In this document: positions 22,633-30,928 of the stretch, in pieces | Position numbering within the stretch: position 1 is the stretch's first letter | Layout: each line of letters begins with the position of its first letter | Assembly: GCA_041919675.1 (NCBI GenBank) | Contig: JAYRTJ010000025.1 | Span: forward strand, 1 to 38,689 | Reading direction: 5' to 3' | Source of the DNA: SHVO01 sp041919675 | GTDB taxonomy: Bacteria; Pseudomonadota; Alphaproteobacteria; Rhodospirillales; Rhodospirillaceae | Length of the DNA: 38,689 bases | The notes under the pieces: model-generated | Database searches by the model: none | What the model was told of the DNA's origin: nothing | What the model saw: the letters and a program-made list of their open reading frames with translations, nothing else | Made by a program: the position numbers and the translations under genes

Positions 22633-24102
22633 TCAGCCTGCGACCTTCACAGGGACGTAGCGGATGGCGCCGGCGCTGACGACGCGCAAGAGCACGACGT
22701 TGCGCGATTCCTTCTTGGCGCTTTCGAGGGCTTTGTCCGCATCGGCCATCGACGCGACGTTGGCCTGCTGGATGCCGTCGATGACGTCGCCCGGCCGCAC
22801 ACCCTTGAGCGCCGCGTCGCTGGTTTCGTCGACTTCGACCACCACAAGGCCCTTCACGTTGGACGGCAGGCTGTATTTCTCGCGCGCCGTATCGGTGATT
22901 TCCACCACGGTGACGCCGAGCGGCTTGATCTCGCTGCGCGCGAATTCCTTCGCGGCATCGGACTTGGACGGCGCGGCGGACGCAACGGCGGCCCCATCGT
23001 CGGGAAGTTCGCCGACCTTGAGCTTCAAGGTCATCTGCTTGCCGTTGCGCCATACCTGCACATCGACGGTCTTGTCGATCGAGGTGCCGGCGACCACGCG
23101 CGGCAGTTCGCTCATCTTGTCGATGGGACGGCCGTCGAAGGTCAGGATCACGTCCTGGCTTTCAATGCCCGAACCCGTCGCCGGGCCTTCCGGGGTCACG
23201 TCGGACACGAGCGCGCCGCGCGCTTTGCCCAATCCCAGCGTTTGCGCGATTTCCTCGGTCACGCCCTGGATGCGCACGCCGATCCAGCCGCGGCGGACGC
23301 GGCCGTACTTGCGCAGGTCCTCGATCACCGGACGGATCAGGTTGGAGGAGTTGGCAAAGCCGACGCCGACGCTGCCGCCTGACGGCGAGAAGATCGCGGT
23401 ATTCACGCCGATGACCTGGCCGGCCATGTTGAACAGCGGGCCGCCCGAGTTGCCGCGGTTGATTGCGGCGTCGGTCTGAATGAAGTCATCGTAGTTGCCG
23501 GCCTGGATGTTGCGGGCGCGGGCCGAGATGATCCCGGCGGTCACCGTACCGGAGAGACCAAAGGGGTTGCCGATCGCCATGACCCAGTCGCCGACGCGCG
23601 CGCCGTCCGAGTTGCCCCAGCCGACGGCCGGGAGCGGCGACTTCGGTTCCACTTTCAGGAGCGCGATATCGACCTTATCGTCGCGGCCGACGACCTTGGC
23701 TTCGAGCACGGTGTCGTCCTCGAGGATGACCGAGATCTGGTCGGCGTCTTCGACGACGTGGTTGTTGGTGACGATGAAGCCGGCTTTATCAATAATAAAG
23801 CCGGAACCGAGGGACGCCTGGCGCTGACGCGGGCGCTGCTGCGGCTGTCCGCCCTCGCCGCCTTCCTGGCCGCCCTGGCCGCGGCGATTGAAGAACTCGC
23901 GGAACTCTTCCAAGGGATCGCGCTGGCCTTCTTTGCGTTCGGCGAAGGTGGTGGTGGAAATGTTCACCACCGCCGGGCTCAGCTTCGCGGTCAGGTCGGC
24001 GAAACTCTCAGGGGCGCTGCGCGCGAAAGCCTGCGGCGCGCCGCCTGCGACAAAAAGGCCGATGGCCGCCAGAGTGGCCGCCGAATGCAGAATCGATCTC
24101 AA
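22633..24102 (-). CDS. degP: Periplasmic DegP/HtrA-type serine protease
   Basis: A 489-residue periplasmic protease/chaperone. A signal peptide (ending QAFA) is followed by a Gln/Gly-rich loop, the trypsin-like domain with His115 (TNNHVVED), Asp145 (VDIALLKV) and Ser219 (GNSGGP), and two PDZ domains, the second near the C-terminus. It degrades or refolds damaged envelope proteins. I place the start at TTG 24102 because GGGAG lies 8 bases upstream; TTG 24117 is also in frame. It is preceded by its own leader with a palindrome at 24146-24160 and separated from hflC by a terminator, so it can be transcribed alone. Confidence 0.92.
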   Translation of the reverse strand: MRSILHSAATLAAIGLFVAGGAPQAFARSAPESFADLTAKLSPAVVNISTTTFAERKEGQRDPLEEFREFFNRRGQGGQEGGEGGQPQQRPRQRQASLGSGFIIDKAGFIVTNNHVVEDADQISVILEDDTVLEAKVVGRDDKVDIALLKVEPKSPLPAVGWGNSDGARVGDWVMAIGNPFGLSGTVTAGIISARARNIQAGNYDDFIQTDAAINRGNSGGPLFNMAGQVIGVNTAIFSPSGGSVGVGFANSSNLIRPVIEDLRKYGRVRRGWIGVRIQGVTEEIAQTLGLGKARGALVSDVTPEGPATGSGIESQDVILTFDGRPIDKMSELPRVVAGTSIDKTVDVQVWRNGKQMTLKLKVGELPDDGAAVASAAPSKSDAAKEFARSEIKPLGVTVVEITDTAREKYSLPSNVKGLVVVEVDETSDAALKGVRPGDVIDGIQQANVASMADADKALESAKKESRNVVLLRVVSAGAIRYVPVKVAG

Positions 24103-24145
24103 GGGCGAAACTCCCAAACCGTTATGCGTGAAACTTCATGATACC

Positions 24146-24160
24146 CAGGTTTATAACCTG
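24146..24160. promoter_or_regulatory. Candidate operator upstream of degP
   Basis: CAGGTTTATAACCTG is a perfect inverted repeat (6-bp arms, 3-base centre) about 45 bases before the degP start, in the promoter position. The cognate regulator is unknown. Confidence 0.4.
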
Positions 24161-24167
24161 CGGGACC

Positions 24168-24211
24168 TTAAAAAGGCGCACCCGGCAGGAGAATTTCTCC
24201 CGGCCGGGTGC
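24168..24211 (-). terminator. Rho-independent terminator after hflC
   Basis: Outer stem GCACCCGGC / GCCGGGTGC with an inner GGAGA / TCTCC stem (24178-24211), followed on the minus strand by GCC and five T. It lies about 57 bases after the hflC stop codon. Confidence 0.75.
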
Positions 24212-24267
24212 ACCCAGATGACACAGCTTTTGCGCCAAAACCGCTGAAATGGCTGTGAGTTACGAAC

Positions 24268-25131
24268 TTAAGGCCGCGGCGGCGTATTGAAGTAACGGAA
24301 GAACTCCGAATCCGGGCTGAGGACCATGGTGGTGCCTTCGCCCAGGGCGCCCCGATAGGCCTCCATCGCCCGGAAGAAGCCGTAGAACTGCGGATCCTTG
24401 CCTTGCGCGGCGTTCAGGATCTTGCGGCTTTCGGCTTCGCCTTCCCCGCGCAGGGTCTGCGACTGCTTTTCGGCTTCCGCGAGGATGATCGTGCGCTCGC
24501 GGTCGGCATCGGCTTCGATGCGCGACTTCTGTTCCTGGCCGCGGCCGCGGAAATCCGCCGCTTCGGCCATACGGTCGGAGCGCATGCGGTTGAAGGTCGC
24601 CTGGGTGGTGTCGGCCGTGAGGTCGGCGCGGCCGATACGGACCTCGACCACCTCGATGCCGAATTCGGGCGCGCGGCGGCGCACGGCTTCGGTGATCTCG
24701 TGCATCACGGCGCCGCGTTTGGCGCCAAGCACGTCGGCGAGATCGGCGCGGCCGACGGCGTCGCGCACGGAACCGTTCAGAATGTTGCCGAAGCGGTCGC
24801 GGAACGACACTTCGGTGCCGACGGCCTGATAGAAGCGCAGCGGATCGACGATGCGGTAACGCGCGAAGGCGTCGACGTTGATGCGGCGCTGGTCGATCAG
24901 GGACATGTCCTGACCTTGAGGATCGAGATCGAGGATGCGCTTGTCGTAATAGAAGACACGCTGCGCGAGCGGGATCTTGAACTTGAGGCCCGGATCCGCG
25001 ATCACGCGGCTCGGGTTACCGAACGTCAGGACCAGCGCCTGCTGGGTCTGCTGCACGGTGAAAGCGGTGCCGGTGAGCAGGATGAGAAAGACGACGCCGA
25101 CGGCGGCGCCAAGAACGAGACGCGGGTTCAT
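24268..25131 (-). CDS. hflC: HflC, SPFH/Band 7 membrane protein
   Basis: A 287-residue protein with one N-terminal membrane segment (LVLGAAVGVVFLILLTGTAF) and a SPFH/Band 7 domain (for example ALVLTFGNPSRVIADPGLKFKIP). A long charged helical stretch follows (RMRSDRMAEAADFRGRGQEQ and the next 50 residues). Together with HflK it forms a large periplasm-facing assembly around the FtsH protease. It overlaps hflK by 4 bases, so translation is coupled. Confidence 0.93.
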   Translation of the reverse strand: MNPRLVLGAAVGVVFLILLTGTAFTVQQTQQALVLTFGNPSRVIADPGLKFKIPLAQRVFYYDKRILDLDPQGQDMSLIDQRRINVDAFARYRIVDPLRFYQAVGTEVSFRDRFGNILNGSVRDAVGRADLADVLGAKRGAVMHEITEAVRRRAPEFGIEVVEVRIGRADLTADTTQATFNRMRSDRMAEAADFRGRGQEQKSRIEADADRERTIILAEAEKQSQTLRGEGEAESRKILNAAQGKDPQFYGFFRAMEAYRGALGEGTTMVLSPDSEFFRYFNTPPRP

Positions 25132-26270
25132 TGCGGGGCACTCGCTTGACCTTGGGAGCGCCGCTGGATTTCAGGCAGCGGCAGATAAGGAACGACACCG
25201 GGGCCGCCCTTGCTGTCCATGATGATCTTTTCGGACTTCGACAGCACTTCCTGCATGGCTTCGAGATACATGCGCCGGGCCGTGATGTCCTTGTTGGCGA
25301 CATAGGTCTGGTAGAACGCGGTGAACCGCGCGGCCTGACCTTCGGCTTCCTTCACCAGCCGCTCTTTTTCGGCGGTGGCGTTCTGCACGAGGCGCGCCGC
25401 GTCGCCCTTCGCGCGCGGGATGATGTCGTTGCGGTAGGCCAGCGCTTCGTTCTCGAGACGCTCGGCGTCCTGCTTGGCGCGCTGGACGTCGTTGAACGCG
25501 TCGATGACTTCCTTCGGCGGGTCGGCCTTCTGGATGCGAAGGTCGAGGATGGTCACGCCGGCCTTGTAGCCGTCCATGATGCCTTGCAGAAGTTCGCGCG
25601 CCTGCTGGGCGAGCTGATCGCGCTGGTTGGTGATGACGGCGGTCAGCGGATTGCTGCCCACCACTTCACGCAGCGCGCTTTCGGCGGCGATCTTCACCGT
25701 CGCTTCGGGGTCGCGCATATTGAAAAGATAGTCGCCGGCGTTGCTGATGCGCCACTGCACGACGAACTGGATGTCGACGATGTTCTGGTCGCCGGACAGG
25801 ATGTGACTTTCCTGCGGAACTTCACGGATGTTGCCGGGCGAACCGCGGAAACCGATGGTGAGCTGGTTGGTCTGCGTGACCTTCGGCTTCAGAACGGCGC
25901 CGACGGGCGCCGGGAACCAGAAGTTCGGACCCGGTTGCGTGGTGCGCACATAACGGCCGAACATGAGTTCGACGCCCTGCTCGTCGGGCTGCACGACATA
26001 GACGCCGCTGAGGCCCCAGAAGAAGAGGATGATCGCGCCAAGCATATAGAGGCTGCGCGGGCTTCCGAAGCCGCCGGGCATGATGCGGCGCAGACGTTCC
26101 TGCGAACGGCGCAGCAGTTCTTCGAGATCGGGCGGCGGGTTGCCGCCGCCGCTGCCGCCGCGGCCGGACCAGGGGTTGCCGCCGCCGCTACCGCCGCCGC
26201 TGCCCCAGGGACCGCCGCCGCCACCGCCGCCCCATGGGCCACCGCCGCTGCCTTGTTGTTTATAAAACAA
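25128..26270 (-). CDS. hflK: HflK, SPFH/Band 7 membrane protein
   Basis: A 380-residue partner of HflC. The N-terminal 45 residues are an extreme Gly-rich stretch with PWG repeats (GGGPWGGGGGGGPWGSGG), common in HflK. A membrane segment (MLGAIILFFWGLSGVYVV) follows at about residues 71-88, then the SPFH domain and a charged helical tail. The start is TTG at 26270, with AAGGA 8 bases upstream. It is divergent from mrp and heads the hflKC operon. Confidence 0.92.
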   Translation of the reverse strand: MFYKQQGSGGGPWGGGGGGGPWGSGGGSGGGNPWSGRGGSGGGNPPPDLEELLRRSQERLRRIMPGGFGSPRSLYMLGAIILFFWGLSGVYVVQPDEQGVELMFGRYVRTTQPGPNFWFPAPVGAVLKPKVTQTNQLTIGFRGSPGNIREVPQESHILSGDQNIVDIQFVVQWRISNAGDYLFNMRDPEATVKIAAESALREVVGSNPLTAVITNQRDQLAQQARELLQGIMDGYKAGVTILDLRIQKADPPKEVIDAFNDVQRAKQDAERLENEALAYRNDIIPRAKGDAARLVQNATAEKERLVKEAEGQAARFTAFYQTYVANKDITARRMYLEAMQEVLSKSEKIIMDSKGGPGVVPYLPLPEIQRRSQGQASAPQ

Positions 26271-26408
26271 TGGAATAATCCTTCGTCAGCAAGACCATGA
26301 ACGCCGGTCCAGGCATGTTGGGGTTATAGGACAACCCCGCCCCCCTCGCAATGTAGGGCCGGGTTTCGCGCGGCGCACTATTGTAACGCTAAAAATCGGA
26401 GTATCGCC

Positions 26409-27536
26409 TTGTCCAGCCTTACGGAAACCCTTGTGATCGACACCTTGAAATCGGTCGATTCAGGCACCGCCGGGCTCGATATCGTGGCCCGCGGATGGGT
26501 CAAAAATGTGCACATCAAGGACGGCCGCGTCACTTTCGCGCTGGAGGTTCCCGCCAGCCTGGGGCCCAAGCTGGAGCCTGTGCGCCTCGCCGCCGAAAAC
26601 GCGGTCAGGCAACTGGCCGGTGTCTCGGCGGTAACCGTGGTGCTGACGGCCGAAGCGCGCCGCGCGTCCTCTTCCGCGAACGCCGCGCCCGCACCCGGCG
26701 CCGCGGCGCCCCGCGAACGCCTCGCGCTGCCGACGGTGAAGCACATCGTCGCGGTGGCCTCGGGCAAAGGCGGCGTCGGCAAATCGACGACGGCGGTGAA
26801 CCTTGCCGTGGCGCTGGGGCGCCTCGGCAAAAAGGTCGCGTTGTTCGACGCCGATATCTACGGCCCGTCCGTGCCGCGCCTCACCGGTCTCGCCGGGCAA
26901 AAGCCGATGTCCGACGGCAAGCGCGTCATGCCCTTGGAGGCGCACGGCATCAAGGTGATGTCCATCGGCTTCATGATGGCCGAAGACACGCCCGTCGTCT
27001 GGCGCGGACCGATGGTGATGGGCGCGCTGGAACAGATGCTGCGCGACGTGGACTGGGGCGATCTCGACGTCATGGTGGTCGACATGCCGCCGGGCACGGG
27101 CGACACGCAGCTCACCATGTCGCAGCGCGTGCCGCTGGCGGGCGCGGTCATCGTCTCGACGCCGCAGGACATCGCGCTGATCGATGCGCGCAAGGGGCTC
27201 GGCATGTTCCGCAAGGTGGAAGTGCCGATCCTCGGGCTGATCGAGAACATGAGCTATTACATCTGCCCGAACTGCAATCACCGCGACGAGATCTTCTCGC
27301 ACGGCGGCGCGCATAAAACCGCCGACCAACTCGGCGTTGATTTCCTCGGCGAAATCCCGCTCGACATCAAAATCCGCATGACCTCGGACGCGGGCACACC
27401 CGTCGCGGTAAGCGAGCCCGAAGGTCCACACGCAGCGGCATACATTGAAATCGCCAAGCGTCTGTGGGACAAACTGAGCAGCGGCCGGCGGAAAGCTCCT
27501 GAAATTTCCGTCCGCGCCTCTCTCGAGGAAAAATAA
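26409..27536 (+). CDS. apbC: Mrp/ApbC iron-sulfur-cluster carrier ATPase
   Basis: A 375-residue P-loop NTPase that carries iron-sulfur clusters to target enzymes. It has an N-terminal DUF59/MIP18-like domain (about 1-85), a deviant Walker A GKGGVGKST (119-127), the VVDMPPGTGDTQLT block, and the cluster-binding CPNC motif (Cys286, Cys289). The start is TTG at 26409 with GGAG 7 bases upstream. Class I fumarase further downstream is a potential iron-sulfur client, but that link is only inference. Confidence 0.93.
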   Translation: MSSLTETLVIDTLKSVDSGTAGLDIVARGWVKNVHIKDGRVTFALEVPASLGPKLEPVRLAAENAVRQLAGVSAVTVVLTAEARRASSSANAAPAPGAAAPRERLALPTVKHIVAVASGKGGVGKSTTAVNLAVALGRLGKKVALFDADIYGPSVPRLTGLAGQKPMSDGKRVMPLEAHGIKVMSIGFMMAEDTPVVWRGPMVMGALEQMLRDVDWGDLDVMVVDMPPGTGDTQLTMSQRVPLAGAVIVSTPQDIALIDARKGLGMFRKVEVPILGLIENMSYYICPNCNHRDEIFSHGGAHKTADQLGVDFLGEIPLDIKIRMTSDAGTPVAVSEPEGPHAAAYIEIAKRLWDKLSSGRRKAPEISVRASLEEK

Positions 27537-27563
27537 CAGCGCGAGTCTTGAGCGCGACGTCGG

Positions 27564-27638
27564 CTTGAACTTAGGGGTCTTGAGCTTAGGGTTCTTGAGC
27601 TTAGGGGTCTTGAGCTTAGGGTTGTTGGGCTTAGGATT
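27564..27638. repeat. 15-bp tandem repeat, about five copies
   Basis: Units of CTTGAGCTTAGGGGT from 27564. The last two bases alternate between GT and TT in successive copies, giving a 30-bp higher-order period. It lies between mrp and the protease gene, in no convincing reading frame. Confidence 0.85.
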
Positions 27639-27680
27639 TACGTCTCCCGTGAATGGATAACGCCAGCGCTGGGGTTTCCT

Positions 27681-29753
27681 TTGGTCCGTCGTTCCTTCCT
27701 GCCGACCGCGAACGCCATTCTCTCTGTCATGCTCTCGTTCGCCGCAGGCGCCGCGGCGCCGAACGGCCCGCGCCTGCCCGACCTTGGCGCCTACGACTGC
27801 GCCAAGGCCGCCGCGGCGACGCCGGCCGACGTGGTTCACAAGGGCCAGGTGATCGGCGGAAAGTATCATGAGTGGCACGAGCTTTATCTCGGCGCGGCGG
27901 ACGCGCGCCGCCTGGCGTGCATCAGCTTGATCGCGCCGCGCGCCGAACAGCTTTCGGCGGCGGCCGCGAAAGACTTCCTGAATTCCTCGCTCGGCATCGG
28001 CGCGCCGGCCGCCAATGCAAAAGCCCGCGCGCAAGGAGACGACGTTCAGCGGATCGACGAGCCGGACAACGTTCAGACCGAACCGCTGCGCCGCGTGAAA
28101 CCCGACGACGCGGCGAAGAGCGCGCCGGAGCGCGGCGCCGAAACCGCGCCGGAAGCGCCGCCCCTGCCCGCATCGAAGCAAGCCGACCCGGCCGCGAAGG
28201 TCACGCCCATCACCCGCGAGCGGCCCGGTGAACTCCCCGGTGAACTCCCGAGCCTCCTGCGGCCCGCGTTCGATCCGGAAGCGCCGGCCACAATCGGCGT
28301 CGACGACCGCCAGCGCGTGCCGAACACCCTCACCGCGCCGTTCAACACCATCGGCTATCTGTCGGTCACCTATCCGAACGGTCAAAGCTTTCGCTGCACG
28401 GCGACTCTCGTCAGTCCCTATGTCGTGCTGACCGCGGGCCATTGCGTGCACAACAAGAACCGCGGCGGGTATGCGGCGCAGGTCCGCTTCTATCCCGCGC
28501 AATATCAAAATCAGGTGGGAGACAATCAGCCGTTGCGGCCGTACGGCAAATCGGACTTCGCGTTCATCCGGGCCACGGAAACCTGGACCCAGATGTCCGA
28601 TCAGGACACCTATCCCGTCACCGATTACCGCCACGACTTCGCGGCCGTGCAGTTCCAAACGCCGTTCACCTTCACCGATACGTTCATGCCGGTGACCTTC
28701 GGCAGCACGACCAATCCGGTCACCGCGTCGGGTTATCCCGGCGTCGTTCAGGGCCTTTCCAACTACACGCAGTGGTCGGACGAAGGCGGCGACACGTCCG
28801 CGAATTCCATGCGCGCGAACCATGTGAAGCAGTACGCCATCGACGGGTCCGGCGGAAACTCGGGTGGGCCTTTTTTCGCCGCCGACCCCGCGACGGGGCA
28901 AAACGCGCTGGTCGGCTCGCTTTCCTACGCCGACGAGACCGACGACCGCGCGGGGGGCCCCTGGTACGATTCCTGGAACCGTACGCTGCTGACAAGCTGG
29001 ATGAACTGGACGCCGGCGGCCGCGGCGGCGGGCGACATCGGCGGGCTGCGCGTGCCGGGCGTGTTCTCGTCGAACCACGCGACCCTGTTCTCCTATTTGC
29101 GCTTTTATAATGCCGGCGCCGCGGCGGGCACGGTGGACGTCACGGTTTCCGACGGCAACACGGGCCAGCCGCTCGCGACCTGGACGAGCGGCACGATCGC
29201 GCCGTCGGCGATGATGCAGGTCGGCATGCGCGCGATTGAAAGCCAGTTGCCGGCGCTGCCGGCCAACAAGCCGGATTTCTACACGCTGTCGATCCGCCCG
29301 ACCTTCACGGGTTTCTTCCAGCACGCGATGCATGAACCCTTCACCAAGGCGCTGACCAACATCACCTCCTGCGATACCGGCGCGGCGGCGCAGACGAGCC
29401 TGGTCATGGGCGTGCATTCGACGCGCATCGAGGGCTATCCGAGCTCGGTGGTGGTGCATAACACCAGCAACACGCCCATGAGCGTTTCGCTCGGCGTCTA
29501 TGACGCGCGCAACGGCAACCTGCTCGGCACCTACCAGACCCCGAACATCCCGGCGAACGGGCAGAGGGTGATCGCGGCGGCAACCTTGCAGGCGAACGCG
29601 TCGCCCTCCTGGCAGCCCACCGAGATCGACATGGCGCACTACATCGTGAAGCCGCTGTCGAGCTTCTTCACCGGATACCTGCAGCACCTGGTGCACAACG
29701 AAGCAAGCGATACCGTCGCCGACGTCACCGCGCTGTGCCGATTGTCGCCCTAG
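27681..29753 (+). CDS. Large secreted trypsin-like serine protease
   Basis: A 690-residue exported protein. The N-terminal signal peptide (ending GAAA) is followed by a Pro/Ala/Glu-rich linker to about residue 205, then an S1-type peptidase domain with His254 (LTAGHC), Asp319 (YRHDFAAVQF) and Ser394 (GGNSGGP), similar to glutamyl-endopeptidase-like proteins. Residues 440-690 form a Thr/Ser/Asn-rich, beta-rich region of unknown role (FYNAGAAAGTVDVTVSDGNTG). The start is TTG at 27681, with weak ribosome-site support. The gene lies between mrp and folA, on the opposite strand to the hflK-folA genes. The cleavage specificity is not deducible. Confidence 0.85.
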   Translation: MVRRSFLPTANAILSVMLSFAAGAAAPNGPRLPDLGAYDCAKAAAATPADVVHKGQVIGGKYHEWHELYLGAADARRLACISLIAPRAEQLSAAAAKDFLNSSLGIGAPAANAKARAQGDDVQRIDEPDNVQTEPLRRVKPDDAAKSAPERGAETAPEAPPLPASKQADPAAKVTPITRERPGELPGELPSLLRPAFDPEAPATIGVDDRQRVPNTLTAPFNTIGYLSVTYPNGQSFRCTATLVSPYVVLTAGHCVHNKNRGGYAAQVRFYPAQYQNQVGDNQPLRPYGKSDFAFIRATETWTQMSDQDTYPVTDYRHDFAAVQFQTPFTFTDTFMPVTFGSTTNPVTASGYPGVVQGLSNYTQWSDEGGDTSANSMRANHVKQYAIDGSGGNSGGPFFAADPATGQNALVGSLSYADETDDRAGGPWYDSWNRTLLTSWMNWTPAAAAAGDIGGLRVPGVFSSNHATLFSYLRFYNAGAAAGTVDVTVSDGNTGQPLATWTSGTIAPSAMMQVGMRAIESQLPALPANKPDFYTLSIRPTFTGFFQHAMHEPFTKALTNITSCDTGAAAQTSLVMGVHSTRIEGYPSSVVVHNTSNTPMSVSLGVYDARNGNLLGTYQTPNIPANGQRVIAAATLQANASPSWQPTEIDMAHYIVKPLSSFFTGYLQHLVHNEASDTVADVTALCRLSP

Positions 29754-29820
29754 GTTTTTCCCCTCTCCTGCAGGAGGCGGGCGAAAATGCGCTTCACGGC
29801 GCGAGGACCTCGGAGCCCCC

Positions 29821-30372
29821 CTAAGCCGTTCGCTCGAGAGTCACGAAGCTGAAGTCCGGGCCGCCGGGCGGGTCGGCGGCGTGGCGTTCGCGCGACAGTT
29901 CGCGCCAACCGAGCGCGAGATCGAGGTCGAACACGGCGTCGCCTTCAAAGGCGCCGTGGACTTCCGTGAGATAGATGCGCTTGGCGCCGGGCATCAGCGC
30001 GTGAAACAGCTCGCCGCCGCCGATGACGGCGACTTCGTCCGTGCCGGCGCGGCGCGCATCTTCATACGCAAGCGCGAGCGCGGCCTGGATGCCGTGTGCG
30101 ACGACGACGCCCGGATGAGCCCACGCGGTATCGCGCGTCACGACGATGTTGGTGCGCCGCGGCAACGGCTTGCCGATGGACTCGAACGTCTTGCGGCCCA
30201 TGACGACAGGCTTGCCCAGGGTCATGCGCTTGAAGTGCTGCAGGTCGGCCGGAATGTGCCACGGCAACTTGCCGTCGCGGCCGATGACGCCGTTTTCGGC
30301 GCGCGCGACGACGAAAACCAAACGTATGGCGGCCTTGGTCTCGGCGCTCGCGGGGATGTTATCTGTCGTCAT
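29821..30372 (-). CDS. folA: Dihydrofolate reductase
   Basis: A 183-residue enzyme that reduces dihydrofolate to tetrahydrofolate with NADPH. Seen are VFVVARAENGVIGRDGKLPWHIPADLQHFK with the LPW motif and the Asp of the ADLQHF helix as the acid position, MGRKTFESIG, and VIGGGELFH. An N-terminal extension of about 15 residues precedes the usual start. thyA lies upstream on the same strand but is separated by a plus-strand gene. Convergent with the serine protease gene, with no clear terminator between them. Confidence 0.93.
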   Translation of the reverse strand: MTTDNIPASAETKAAIRLVFVVARAENGVIGRDGKLPWHIPADLQHFKRMTLGKPVVMGRKTFESIGKPLPRRTNIVVTRDTAWAHPGVVVAHGIQAALALAYEDARRAGTDEVAVIGGGELFHALMPGAKRIYLTEVHGAFEGDAVFDLDLALGWRELSRERHAADPPGGPDFSFVTLERTA

Positions 30373-30490
30373 AGGTTTGTCGCCGTACGCGCATATCTTT
30401 GACGCAATCTTGAGGTGGAATGATACTCGGGACGGCCCGGTAAGCGTTTGAAAGGCCCGGAAAATCTTCGAATTGGTTGCAAACAGTGGG

Positions 30491-30518
30491 TTGCTATCGT
30501 TCGGCAGGCCGCTAGGAT
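30491..30518 (+). promoter_or_regulatory. Candidate promoter of the small exported protein
   Basis: TTGCTA at 30491 and TAGGAT at 30513 with a 16-base spacer. An AGGGAGGAAAT ribosome site follows before the ATG at 30574, so this short leader is a plausible strong expression unit. Confidence 0.4.
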
Positions 30519-30573
30519 ATACCAGTTGGGCGCCGATTGTCCTAAGTCCATGGTCGCAGGGAGGAAATCCTAA

Positions 30574-30861
30574 ATGAAACGAGTTCTTACGCTGAGCGGT
30601 GTTGTTGCCGCCGTTATGACGCTGTCGGCTGGCGCTTTCGCCGCTGAAACCAAGTGCGGCGCTGTGCCGGCCCTGCCGGACCTCCCCGCCGACGGCACCG
30701 CTGTCACCAGCAAGGAAATGGACGCCGTCGCGGAATCTTTCGACGACTATCAGTCCAAGTACGTGGCTTTCAGCAAGTGCACGAACGCGGAGTTCAACGA
30801 TCTCCAGAAGAAGTTCGAAGGCCTGCTCGACGCCTATGCCTCCAAAGGCAAGAAGAAATAA
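30574..30861 (+). CDS. Small exported protein, unknown function
   Basis: A 95-residue protein with a signal peptide (MKRVLTLSGVVAAVMTLSAGAFA). The mature part is about 72 residues, with two Cys (KCGAVPAL and SKCTNAEF) that could pair in the periplasm, a helical middle (MDAVAESFDDYQSKYVAF) and a Lys-rich end. No family recognised. It has a good ribosome site, a candidate promoter and a strong intrinsic terminator, so it is a monocistronic unit inserted between folA and thyA on the opposite strand. Confidence 0.8.
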   Translation: MKRVLTLSGVVAAVMTLSAGAFAAETKCGAVPALPDLPADGTAVTSKEMDAVAESFDDYQSKYVAFSKCTNAEFNDLQKKFEGLLDAYASKGKKK

Positions 30862-30888
30862 GTTCGCAATCCCAGCGAACGTGAAGAT

Positions 30889-30919
30889 AAGCGGGCCCCG
30901 GCGGCCCGCTTATTTTTTT
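30889..30919 (+). terminator. Strong rho-independent terminator
   Basis: Perfect 9-bp stem AAGCGGGCC / GGCCCGCTT with loop CCGGC, followed by ATTTTTTT. It lies 27 bases after the stop of the small exported protein and 10 bases from the thyA stop on the other strand. Confidence 0.9.
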
Positions 30920-30928
30920 GGCTAAAGA

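Noticed and set aside
26460..29696. 1078-codon minus-strand open frame over mrp and the protease gene
   Set aside because: It is a shadow of high-GC coding on the other strand; His/Arg/Asp-rich and without any recognisable domain, while both plus-strand genes show full motifs.
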